Positions 32,507-43,063 of a stretch of 64,000 nucleotides of DNA are shown piece by piece (position 1 is the stretch's first letter; each line of letters opens with the position of its first letter). The notes under the pieces are model-generated. The model was not told the DNA's origin. It saw only the letters and a program-made list of their open reading frames with translations, and searched no databases. The translations under genes and the position numbers were made by a program. Origin of the DNA: Cenococcum geophilum 1.58 (lineage: Eukaryota; Ascomycota; Dothideomycetes; Gloniales; Gloniaceae); NCBI GenBank assembly GCA_001692895.1, contig KV748209.1:930001-994000 (forward strand). Direction: 5' to 3'.

Positions 32507-34518
32507 AGCCCAAATTCGTTAGCGGAAAGGTAAGGAAAACATCACCATTCGGCTTGCTCACTGTCCGCCCGACTTCAAATAACCCTAACATGATAGATCA
32601 GTGCCTTGATGAATAACGGTGCGTACGAGTTACATATCAAAGATAGTAGCTGGGTGCGGAATTCTCGCCCCAAGGGTTAACTTTACAATTCTATCCCCTC
32701 ATTGAGAACTGAGTGTCTTGCTTTCTACCAGTGGTGTCAGTAATGAATGAATGATTAAATAGGCCCAATATCGCATTTAATTCATAAGCCAACCAGAATA
32801 TCGTGATATGAATGAATAATCGCGATATCGTAGATATAAGTGATATAGCATTACCTATAAAAAAAGGGGAGGCACGTAAGAATATCGTGCTTAGTTATTA
32901 CAATCTAACTACAAGAAGCGTCGGACACGGTATTGATCTTGGTAATATCGAGTCCGACGATCCTCGGAGATGACTCCTTAATTAGGCCTAGGTTGTGGCT
33001 ATGCACGCCAAAATAGTGTAAATATGCCGTCAAGTTCAATGGCTAAAGATCCCCACTACAGTACATCACCTCTAGCGGGATTTCTCTTTGTTACCATTCT
33101 GGGAGCCCTATATTTAATCACAAACAGCATTGCGAAAAATAAGCATACCAAACCTCTCCAGGAGATATCAATTTCATGGCATGGAAACAAAGCATTCATT
33201 ATCTGCCAAAAAAGATTTTACGGGTGAGCTCATGTTTTCCAGGTTAATAGGCCGCAGGATGGAATCGGAGTCCCCCTTTGAGAGGCATATGTTTTCCACA
33301 ATGACAACTGCATAAAGTTCCATACGCTTGAAAGATACAGATGCAATTTAACAGGGCTATCCGCTGTGCTAACCCTTTTGCTGAAGGTTCCGCCGAATCA
33401 GGCGGACCTTCAAATTGACGCTCATCCCACCGTTACTGACGATGCCTTCTTGAAATTTATTGTGCTACTCTTCCATCCACATGTCAATATCAAAGTCGTC
33501 ACGAGCGTCAGCATAGCCATTGCAGTCCGGCCATTGCTCAACATCCGTCCACTCTGCGACTTGTGCGTAGAAATTATCAAGTTTTTGGTAAAGCTCTAGA
33601 TATCAATAAGTCTCCATCACTTCTCAATAACTGCCTTAAAGTGGAACTCACGACTAATTGTCATCTTATCAGCGGGCTGCAGAGAAAATCGAGCGGAGTG
33701 CTCATAGATTAAAATGAGTGTCTTCGGGATAGGTGTTCCTATTAGCAGCATTAGAATAACATGACGGCACAAAAAGGGTCCCGGAATGTCATGCCTTTCG
33801 CAATACGAGTGATTGATGGATTGAACTGAGATCCAGGCCGAGCCCTTCCCTCACAAAATTCCGAATCAGTTTCTGCATAAGTATGTATTTGGCATGAACA
33901 GTGCGTCGTTATTTTCTGTGAAGGGAGTGCCTTGATGAGATTTCCATCGCAGTCATATGGTCCTAGCTGACAAAAACTTACAGGGCGATTTTCTCGAGAC
34001 TGACGGGTACAAAAAGCCACCCGCAGACACCCTGGCAGCATCTTCAGCAAATCCGGATTTTGTTAAACTCTCGGTTTGATCGGGAAGAGCTGATTTTGAA
34101 AGAGTGCACAAATAAATCGGGAATACAGGAAAAGTTCGGTAAGTGTCCAATTTTTTTAGATCTAGTAGCGTTTTATTGTATCAGAGCTTGAAGTTCTTGG
34201 ATTTGGCACTGCTCGAGAATAACCTCATGCTGGTACGAAGGAATTGGCTATTAATTAGGGCGGTGAGCGTTCGAAAAAGTCGTGTCGCAAAACGGCCAAT
34301 TGCATGACCGGAGGTCCTGTGAATGACGTCAAAACCTCCGGCATGTTTTTTTTTTTTCGACGCTACTGCAAGCACGCCAAGGATTATCATTCTTTTTGCA
34401 CCAACAAACACGTTAGCTTTTTTCCTGCTACAACGCATTCCACTCCGAAGCTCTCCCATTTCAAGGCTTTCACTATCTTCCAATCGGATTTTATCCAAGA
34501 ACCCCCTGGACGTTTTCT
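32507..34518. other. Gene-poor stretch
   Basis: About 2 kb with no recognised family. A minus-strand frame at 34050-33752 has protein-like, Cys-containing sequence (CQLGPYDCDGNLIKALPS, CSCQIHTYAETDSEFC) and may be a relic or a small unknown protein; no signal peptide is visible. A short hydrophobic frame at 33024-33227 is unsupported. A (T)n/(A)n run lies near 34346. Confidence 0.35.
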
Positions 34519-35340
34519 GTGATGACGACGTTCATCAACTCATACAGGATCCTACCTAAGGAGCTCTTCCGTATCAACAATGGTCTCTTGGTGAGACTGA
34601 GACCCTGGGACAGCCTCCGAAAGCCTCGTCGCTTCGATATATATCTTACAGATGAAGATATTGCGTTACCCAAGGCTCTAGATCGAGCTTCCTACAAAGG
34701 TAAGTCAAACAAATCTTGCCTAGGATTTACCTCTAATTATCCAGTAGCTCCGAACGGCGCGTCTATGAGACCTAACTCTCCATATCAGCATTATCTCATG
34801 AATGGGTTTGAAGGGAACAACGTTTTAGTGTATGCTGTTCAGGAAGGTAGGGCAGCCCGCATCTGCCCGGGTGTTTCCTGGCTCAACTTTACCCGGAAAC
34901 GGTGGCTTCAGAAAATTAAATGGATTTGACCCCCGTTCTTCATCATCTGTCCACTGTAGCGACATCCAAAAGGCTCCTTAATGCTTTTACTCCGCAATCT
35001 TCTCTTGCTGGATGCACAACTCAACAGAAGCTCTTTAGCTAACAACCAGGTAGGGACTCGACTACCCAACGACCTGATTCTCGTGCACGAACGCGCGGAT
35101 CACTGGTCTCTTCAGCCTGCTGAAGAAATGCATATTGATAGTAAGCACTAGCCGGATCGTTAAGCTTTTATCGGAGAGAAACCGGGGGGTGGGCTGATGA
35201 CCTTCCTGCTAGATCTCAACCAGTCAATAAGTAATTTCCTATCAAGCTCTGGGTCAATCCTCAGTGTAGAAGAATGGTTACAAAAGTATCCTGAGCCTAC
35301 AAGCGATATCATGCCAAGGCGCCGCAAGCCTCCCGCTTAG
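34519..35340 (+). CDS. Tse2-like ADP-ribosyltransferase fold protein, copy 1 (putative toxin)
   Basis: Four short exons (34519-34699, 34745-34846, 35054-35140, 35213-35340) with consensus splice ends give a continuous frame of 165 codons plus stop. Visible features: an FRINNG strand near 34570, NGASM near 34760, an LVHER..DH..SLQPA stretch near 35080-35115, and a helical C-terminus with EEWLQKYPE. The pattern matches my memory of the Tse2-type ADP-ribosyltransferase family (Pfam ADPRTs_Tse2), named after a bacterial type VI effector toxin and also found in ascomycetes. Catalytic residues cannot be assigned with certainty by eye. No signal peptide. It is tail-to-tail with a second copy at 35680-36486. 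Family assignment is moderately sure; toxicity in this fungus is inference only. Confidence 0.65.
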
Positions 35341-35679
35341 AGAATCGCCAATCAGAGGAAGAGGGTCAGAAGATGGGATCGATTGGAAGATTAAGAATGA
35401 GGACTCTGTCTATTCAAACTGGTTCTAAGGAGCCTTATATATATGCGAGGAAGGGCGGTAAGGAACGGGTGGCAGGTAGCGAGGTGGTATTGAATAAGGT
35501 GGCAGGCAGCAGGGTGGTAGGGAACCTGATTTTAGTCGACAGATAGGAAGTGGACAAGAATAGGTCAGCTTGATCAGGAACATGTTCATGATTTGTCTAC
35601 AGCAAACCCTTTTAGATGATGCCATAGTAGGAGGTTTTCGCACAATTATTTCCTTCCCAAGGCCAAGAAGAACCGCAAT
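35341..35679. other. Gap between convergent Tse2-like genes
   Basis: 339 bp with a GGTGGCAGG-like purine-rich stretch near 35450-35520. No gene is supported. Confidence 0.4.
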
Positions 35680-36486
35680 TTATGAGGTAGGGTTGGAGGA
35701 GGGCGCGCTGGAGGCGATCGCAGCCTCAAGGAGCGTGGCAAGGTCTGACGGCTTTTGATGCCGTTCGAAGAATTCCTCCTTTGACATGGAGGTGCCGCAT
35801 GACTCCAAGAACCTATCAATCCTAGCATTCAACTCTAACACAGGGTGAGAATTATACATAGTAGTGAACACCCAGCGTACATACCGGCAACGGTCATCTC
35901 CTCCGCTGGCTGCAAGGAGAAATGGTCCCTATCTTCGTGGGCCAGGAGGAGACAGCCAGGCAGTAGGGTTCCTATATCGTTCAGTCTTGGTTAAAGCTAT
36001 ATGTACAACAACAATGACCTTGCTCAATCTGCGTGATCCGCACTTGGCGACCACGAAAATTCCTAACCAATTCATGCAGAATTGGCGTATTGGGCCTCAT
36101 AGAGGCGCCATTTGGTGCTACACATTCGTCAAACTCCGACTGAACAGCACAGGATAACGTTGCTGCCCACCTTTGTAGGTCTCCGGCATCAGAGCTCGGG
36201 GGACAGCTCTTCCTTTGATAGTGAGAAGGTCAAAGGATCGCCTCGAGGGCCGGGCATCGAAAGCACGAAGTTTCGTAATAGGGCCATTGTTGACCCGGAA
36301 TAAACGGAGAGGGACGGTGCGAAAGACTAACACCATTGTGCTATCGTGCAATTCTGGAACAGAGAAGCAAAAAAAACTTTGCACAAGATGGGAACGAGAC
36401 ACAACAAACGACTCACCAACAGTGGACGGCGACTTGACATCCTGAATCTCCAGCAGCCCGAGGAAGGCACGTTGTACTTTGTCCAT
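35680..36486 (-). CDS. Tse2-like ADP-ribosyltransferase fold protein, copy 2 (putative toxin)
   Basis: Diverged partner of copy 1 on the opposite strand. The first ATG in frame is at 36486. Supported introns are 36416-36327 and 36170-36118; the latter sits at the same codon as the first intron of copy 1, after Tyr-Lys, which argues for common descent. The FRVNNG strand (near 36295), NGASM (near 36105), a HE..DHFSLQPAEEM stretch (near 35920) and a helical C-terminus ending at 35680 are all in order. The splice joining the NGASM exon to the HE..DH exon (about 36050-35960) could not be fixed, so a break there is possible. The frame upstream of 36486 is open but lacks an ATG. Same functional caution as for copy 1. 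Confidence 0.58.
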
Positions 36487-37812
36487 GCAATGGTGGTACC
36501 TTCTGCAAATTACTGGCAGTGTTGAAAGCAAGACGGCCGCTCTCACCAAATTCGGCAAGGCTGATGCATCCTTCGATATTTCGCCGTCTGAAGCTGCCAA
36601 AACCACATCAAGTCTGCCATCTTATCCCTGCGCAATGGTAGGAGAGTCATTTGATGGGTGGAATTATCGAAGACATTGGGATACTGCATTGCTCTGTTAT
36701 GAGGCTGGATATTAAGCTGGACGGAAAGTGGCTGTACAGTCGAGATGACGATACGCTGTTAGTTAAGATGATTGATATTGGACTTCTAAAGTTAGATGAT
36801 AGTGCTGGTGTTGAGATCATTGGGAAGTATCCGCCGGAGCAGTGGAAGGAAGCGTTCGATGTTGCTGCGGAGAATGCCGGTCAGGACAATTGAGTTTGTT
36901 TGCACCTTAGGAAGCGCGATTAATGTGTCTTTGACATAAAATAGACTTACCACAGAACTCTACTCAATAGATACGCGCTTATTTACGAATTGGTTCAGAA
37001 TGCCGAAGATAATCAATACAGCTACATGACGAACAACGACATACCATATCTCCGCTTCTGTGTCTACCCTCTCAGCCTAGTCCTTGGGGCAAGACATACA
37101 TTTCACCACAACCACGCTAAGACTTTGAAACCTGTCATGTCAGCGAGGCTGCCAAGACTCAGCAGGGTCATCTTATTCATACTGATTTTGTTCCCTCCTA
37201 TAAATAGACTCCATTATCACCAGCCTTACTCCGTCAGAGCGTCCGCATACGGAACCCACCATACTGCTGTGCAGCCTGTGCTAGGCTCGCTTAGAGGTCC
37301 TAACATACTAAGCTAACAGCAACAGGAATTCCAATTAGCAGTTGCAAACTAGCGGCCATTACATCTACATCAACTCTTGGCCAAAGCCTTCGGAGCCAGG
37401 CTCTTCTTTCTCTCCAGAATCTGAATCCCTAGCCAAAGATGCTTCTCTCCTTCTAAACACTCGGTTGTCATTCTCCTCCCAGATCACGTCCTTGGTGGAC
37501 CCAATTCAGGGAGAGATTTGTGGAGCATAGTAAGATTACCCAATTGGGAAAATCTTCCAGCCCGCAGGGCGTTCCATCTTAAGCCTCTGTCGCCGGGATT
37601 CGGCAGTTCTGTCGATTTCACCGTGCGATTACGACACCTTCTGTGATCACGATTGTACGAAGTTGCCGAGGAAGACGACTAGCACAGCGCAGTATCTACG
37701 GGACACTCAGCTTATCATTTTCAAAGGTCAAGGAATTACACGTGAGACGGAGCGAGATGACAGCATTGCTGATTTGATTGACATTTGACAGTGACTTGGA
37801 AATAAAATGGCA
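36487..37812. other. Intergenic stretch, nothing firmly recognised
   Basis: An 80-codon plus frame at 36651-36893 (KWLYSRDDDTLLVK, YPPEQWKEAF) looks protein-like but has no family or splice context. The remainder shows no coding or repeat signal. Confidence 0.35.
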
Positions 37813-39347
37813 TTAGACGGCGAGCCTGGTTAAGCTGCATGCCCAATCGATGATAAGAGCAAGAGAGCACAATACAGAAAGAAATTCACACAACTAGCTA
37901 GTTAAAAATACAGTACTGTGGAAATACCGTGCCCCGCACGGTCCATCATTGATGGTAATATGATAGATAGAGAAAAGAATGAATAGAATGTTTTGAGTGC
38001 ACAAATCGAGGTTGGGTGAGACTTACGCAGCAGTGGCAGCAAAAACTTCGTGTCTCTTTGCCTTTGTAAATATCGATAGTGCGGCAGAGAAGAAAAGGGT
38101 AAAGATCAAAATAATCGCAATTTTGAAAGGTCCGGATTTCTGTGCGCTGAAGAGGACCACCACCGGCGCCATAAGCAGCGCCACGGCTAGGAAGGTGATG
38201 ACGAGGCGGACAAAAGTATCAATTCGCGACTTAGACCATAGGCGAACGAGGTGGTCTTCGGTACTGGCTCGTTCTCGAGGCTCGATGAAGAGAAGCTGTA
38301 GAAAAGTCAGACCGAGAGTAAGCTAGCGGTCGGGAGGTTAGATGGAAGAATCATACCCGAGTGAGCTTGCATGGGATTTTGCTTAAAACATCTTCAACCG
38401 CACCGTCGAACCAGCTCCCTTCCCTTGGCTCAGTAAGAGCCACAAAATCTTTGTCATTTTTGATGAATTTGGCTTCCGGTCCGCAGAGCGGCGCGTTGTG
38501 AAATATCCAATTGTCTACGCTGGTATAGTTGCGCCCCGTAGCCTTCGGCAAAGTGTTCATCGCTCGGGTCCGGAGCACAATATCGTCTTGGGGCCACTTA
38601 ATTAGATCATATCTATGTAATGGTAGCATCCCACTACTTACCATATTCTTTTAGCTTGTCATCGACCTCTTGTATCAACGCTTTACGACGACAGCCTTCT
38701 CGTTTGTCGTCACGGACTCTCGACCGAAGGGCTCTGTCATCTAGCTCCTCATCCTCGGCGTCCAAATCCAGGAGCTGGTTTTCCAGCTCTCGAAGTTCAT
38801 CTTGTCGGTAAAGGAGAACGCGGTTGTGCAGAAAGCCGTATTTTCGACAAAGAAGAAAGTTCTCGTCGCTATTTAGAAAAGCCGCTAGCCTTGGGTAGCC
38901 CATTGGATGTGCATCGACTGTAGTCGTTCAGTGAATATTCTTTTCCTGATGCAGGACAATATCGTAGCGGGATGCATCACTCACTCCGATTTGGGTCGTC
39001 ATTGTCCGCTTCTTTCTCCGACCGTTTTCGGACTCCCGGAATCTTTGATAGGACAGGCGCTATCGACACTCGTCTCAAATAACTGCTGACGCTGCGATTG
39101 AACTGTGGCTTCTCGAGACCTGAAATGCGTTAAAGAGCGTCGATGCTCGGCACAAGATCTCAGCCATACTTTCAGGATCTCGGTCCGGTTCCTCTCCTTC
39201 TACAACAGTGAGACTTCCATCAGTCACTGCGGCGTCGTTGACATTATTTTCCTCAACAATTGGTGTCGCTGAGGTCTCAGCAGGGGAGGTAGCGATCCTC
39301 GGCGAGCATGGCGCAGACGGTGGCGGGGTCAGTGGATTGGGGGCCAT
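37813..39347 (-). CDS. DUF6594 membrane protein
   Basis: Starts MAPNPLTPPPSAPCSPRIAT at 39347 (a Pro/Thr-rich N-terminus), then an intron from about 39124 to the acceptor near 38918. The core begins DAHPMGYPRLAAFLNSDEN, with RKYGFLHNRVLLYRQDELRE and a long coiled-coil-like acidic helix, then YDLIKWPQDDIVLRTRAMNT, NWIFHNAPLCGPEAKFI and an exon near 38298-38030 with LLFIEPRERA and two hydrophobic helices (VRLVITFLAVALLMAPVVVL; IAIILIFTLFFSAALSIF). This is the fungal DUF6594 layout: cytosolic helical part, then C-terminal membrane segments. Function unknown. Two junctions are doubtful: the one near 38640 would need a 25-bp intron or a one-base shift, and the last exon (end set at 37813) is a guess. 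Confidence 0.75.
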
Positions 39348-39799
39348 CTTTTCGTGGTCTGCTTCGTAAAATGGAGAAATTAGACAGCAAAATACCTGGC
39401 AGACCTCTGCTCTTCTAAATCAGAGGCTCCTCGGTGTGATTGCCCTAAGCAAGGGGTTAAGGCAGTGCAGTATCAGTGCTGTAACGCCCGGAATGCCACC
39501 GCTCATTGTAGCTGACCGGTCAGCTAGACAGGGGTTGTTGACGAGAGGCTGTGATGCAGATTGGACAGAGTGAGACAGGACTTCAGCGTCTCTTCAATTC
39601 CGGTGGTTAGCGCAGCCATGTCTGCACGGCCTTTTTGTAGGGGAAGTTTTGGTACTTTGGCTGTTTAAGGGAAAGTTAATAAAACACGCTAACCACCGGA
39701 TGCGCCAGGAGGCTGTACAGGCAAACCCCACAAAGCTGAGACCAAATGCAGAATTAAGAAACATGATGGCGCAGCAAAATGATAGGTATTGTAGACTAT
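39348..39799. other. Intergenic stretch with a hairpin
   Basis: TCCGGTGGTTAGCG at 39599-39612 and its exact reverse complement at 39687-39700 form a 14-bp stem enclosing 74 bp. No gene is supported. Confidence 0.5.
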
Positions 39800-40258
39800 C
39801 TACCCAAGATCATCCTCCTTCACGCCGATCCGCGTCCTCCCATCTGCGTGTCGCAAGTCATATCTCCAATCTGGATTATTTGGCCCTGTAGGTCGACATT
39901 TTCGAATGATTGTCCAGGGGCCGTCTAGACCCCGTGGTTTTCTCTTTATGTAGACCTCTTCATCAAGGTCGAAATTGTTGCGGGGCTGTTCGTCAGCCTG
40001 TTGGTCGGCAGCTCCGCCTGCTTATTGTGAGCAACGTACCGCTTTGAATTTCCCTCTGCCAACATCAGCTCTAAATTCGGGGCCCTCTGGAAGAGTATTA
40101 TTTGTTGTGGTAATGTTATTGTTTTCTTCTGGCTTATTCGTCCGGTCGCCCCGGTCCTGAAGTGTAAATACGTTAGCGCGTTTGCGTTGTGGAAAAGCGA
40201 GGCTCAAAAGGCGACCCTCACGTCTGCAGTCATTTGTGCGATTTAACCAAAGGTGCAA
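39800..40258 (-). CDS. Small hypothetical protein
   Basis: Two protein-like frames on the minus strand. The first, from 40258 to about 40046, has a basic start then an Asn/Thr-rich stretch (PEENNNITTTNNTLPEGPEF). The second, from about 40023 to the TAG at 39802-39800, reads NNFDLDEEVYIKRKPRGLDG, PWTIIRKC, GVKEDDLG. They would join at a GTACGT..AAGCAG pair only 22 bp apart, shorter than normal introns, so a frameshift or another splice is equally likely. No family recognised. The upstream part overlaps a duplicated segment (40230-40380), so the true start is uncertain. Confidence 0.4.
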
Positions 40259-40380
40259 TCTCTTGGGATACGAAGTGTGCCTTTGGCGGGCTTGTTATAT
40301 CTCCTCCGTAGTTAGGCACCAACGTGAGGTTTCCGCCCCCACCATAAATGGGTGGCAATGGCTTCGTGCATAAAAGGCTG
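40230..40380. repeat. Segment duplicated at 42907-42957 / 45187-45265
   Basis: GCAATCTCTTGGGAT.. and GTGCCTTTGGCGGGCTTGTT.. are contiguous here. The second copy is split into 42907-42957 and 45187-45265 by inserted DNA holding a Tc1/mariner element. This is the uninterrupted copy. One N is present nearby at 40529. Confidence 0.7.
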
Positions 40381-40643
40381 CCTGGAGCTGACATTATTGA
40401 CCAGCCGCGTTTTGAGTAACGGGGCTTCTTATGGCGGATCGTGCATGCCTGGACATGGACGCAATATCTAGGTATCAAATAGGCCTCTCGGCCTTAAAGG
40501 CATTTGCGAAGAGTCTCTAAAAGACCTGNGCATAAGTCGGCTTCCCAAGTTATCCTAGAATATTACTGAACTCCCAGCCATAAAAATTTCCCGGCCAACG
40601 AGACACTAATACACTACATGTACAGAGGTCGGAAATGACCTCA

Positions 40644-42298
40644 TTAGACAAAGGGTCCACGAACCCATCGAATAACGATGACATACGAAAGGAAGACTAA
40701 CGAAAGGAAAAAGAAAAACTTCCGATGCATCCCAGCGAACGAATGGTGAAACAGAAATTGCTCGCGTGTTGCAACGAAACTTTTAATCTCACTAACATCG
40801 AGCACAAATGCGTAGGAAAACAAGCCGCCAAAGGAGTGGGGTTTGGCCTCTTCGAGTGTTTGAGGCTTTTCTAGTGGCTCGACACCTTCCGGAACAGTAG
40901 GTAGGGCAGGCGCAGCTGAACCATCCACTCGCATTTCAGTACCATCCTTGAATTCGGCGACACTCGCAGACCAGTCGTACAGTGGTGAGTTCCGTGGACG
41001 AGTGTTCAAGGGCGAATTGTGGGGAGCAGGTGCAGAGCCTGGGGATACATCGATGCCTTGTTGCTTCATTCTTTTCACAGCCAGTCTACGGCGTAGCTTT
41101 GCAACCAAAGGCTTCAAGACGCGTGCCTTGTTCAAACCTACTATAAACTCTGCCAACTGGGCATCGGGCGCCCGAAGGTCTTCGAATTGAAGTTCCTCGA
41201 CATAAGGTAGGTATTGCATTGCCTTGGCCAATTCGCTGACCATAAGTTGATCCGGCATCTTAGTCATATGTAGCCGCAGGTCGATCGTTGCTCTAGACTC
41301 ACTCCCTGAGTCGTTCTTGAGGGATGGTTTTTCATCTAGATTCATCGGTCGGAGCCAGATCTTACCAAAGTCGAAAGGTGATTGATCGAATAGAAAGGGC
41401 TTGAGCGTGGTGTGCTGCTGGAAGTAGATTTCCCTGTAGAGTTTGGACGTCGAGAATCCTCGTGGAAAGTCCTCTAGCAGATGTTCGAGCAGATCCGTAA
41501 GGGCTTTTGTGAATGACCCCTGTGATGGGCCTCTTGCTCTTTTGTCTGGGGGAGTTGATGACAGCAGCTCAAACTTCCGCTTGCCGACCTCCTGCCGCGC
41601 AAACGCCTGTGCAGCATGACAGCAATCGATAACCAGGAATATATCTGCATCCGGGATGTTGAGCGAATGGATGCACTCATTGAAAAAGGCCGAAGGGTCA
41701 TTGTTTCTTTGGTTCCTAATAAAATTTAGCAAATTTTCCATGGGATTTAATCTTTGAACATACGCGAAGATCTGCAACCCGCCCTGACTATGCCGATGCT
41801 TCTCTATCTTCTCCCCCACAAAGTCTGCGTGCCCGCCGTAGTATATGATGCTTAGCTTCTTGGGGTGATCGTAGCGATATGCGAAATCCGATATTTTCAG
41901 GCAAAGTGCGCTTGCTGAGCGATCCGAGGGTATCTCGAATGTTTCTGTGTTGAAATGAAATTGGTTTTTAAAAACGTCTCGAAGTCGATCAACCTAGAAA
42001 TCAACGTCAGTACAACTCTTGATAAATAATGAGGGGACAGCATAAGCTATTCAACCTGTCTGCGCTGCAGGGCTAGAGTGGGACCTACCTCTTTCTCTTT
42101 ACAATACATGTCATCGTCCTTCCAAGTTATCAGGAGCACTCCCACTTCATCATAGTCGGCATGTCCGTCATGATAGCGTCCTGGAATGCTCTTACTGAGT
42201 CTAACTCTGGATCGTTCGGTGTCTACATCGTAATGTGTCCTCCGCTTGTGCCAGTACTTGTCAGGAGGAGCTTCTATGTGAATATCGAGAGAAGCCAT
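40644..42298 (-). CDS. Caspase-like (peptidase C14 fold) protein with C-terminal membrane segment
   Basis: Two exons (42298-42056, 41993-40644; 62-bp intron with CTGAC branch and TTTCTAG end) give 530 residues from MASLDIHIEAP. Residues about 80-300 form a caspase-like domain: VDRLRDVFKNQFHFNTETFE, then KKLSIIYYGGHAD with the catalytic-type His near 41840, then ADIFLVIDCCHAAQAF with the catalytic-type Cys near 41630. A variable region follows, and the last 30 residues hold FFFFLSLVFLSYVIVIRWV, a likely membrane anchor. Fungal caspase-like and metacaspase-related proteins are tied to regulated cell death, and some act with NLR-like partners. An in-frame ATG at 42337 could add 13 residues. The frame is intact. 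Whether it cleaves substrates is unknown. Confidence 0.8.
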
Positions 42299-42906
42299 TA
42301 TTGGTAGCCTCAAGCTAGCGTCGGGTCTGGAGACCACGTATCCAAGCCAAGAAGGCGTATAGGATATGCGGCTGCAGTAGTTCGTGGACTGGAGAACAGT
42401 AAGGTGACCTGCATATCATGAGCTTTGAGCGACTAGCAGAGCATGCCTTATCAGCACTTCTTCCGACTCCGTGCCATTCTGAGCCGGTCAGGACGGGTGG
42501 GGGCCGGTCAATATTGCGCAGCGATTGCGCGCATCAACATGTGGGCTGAGAGGGGGTGGTTTGCCTGCCACAGCTGAAGGCAAACGCACCAGCTCCATAG
42601 AAACGTTCTCTACCCGCAGAGCTAAGCGCGGGGCATACCTAGGTAGGCTCTTATTGAACCGTGCGTCGATCCGATTAACAGGGGTACAACTCAGCTTGCG
42701 TATTTATTTTCACTTAATTGCCACCAACTTGAGTCCCGGCGCATCCGGTCGACCTTGGTGATCAAACGGCAGAATTTATACCTTTTGAAGTAATAAGCAC
42801 GGCCATTTAAACGTATTTTTACCTACTTTTGGGTACAAATGTACGCATTTTGGTCACCGGATGCGTCGAGACGGTGTTCATAGTAATCGTAGCGAGTGCC
42901 TGTGCA
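42299..42906. other. Intergenic stretch upstream of caspase-like gene
   Basis: No gene recognised. It presumably holds the caspase-like promoter at its left end. Confidence 0.35.
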
Positions 42907-42966
42907 GTCATTTGCGATTCAACCAAAGGTGCAATCTCTTGGGATGTGAGGTGTGCTGTAAGGGTA

Positions 42967-42997
42967 GCCAAGGCCTAGCCTTCGGCTAGGCTTGGCA
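42967..42997. repeat. Strong hairpin with TTCG loop
   Basis: GCCAAG(G)CCTAGCC, TTCG, GGCTAGG/CTTGGC form a near-perfect stem with a stable tetraloop, just outside the Tc1 element and inside the DNA inserted into the duplicated segment. Confidence 0.6.
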
Positions 42998-43063
42998 CCT
43001 CCTTATAAGCACCTCGGGCTTGCAGCGATTCGTCTCCGTACGAGGCTATTGCCATACTCTTTA

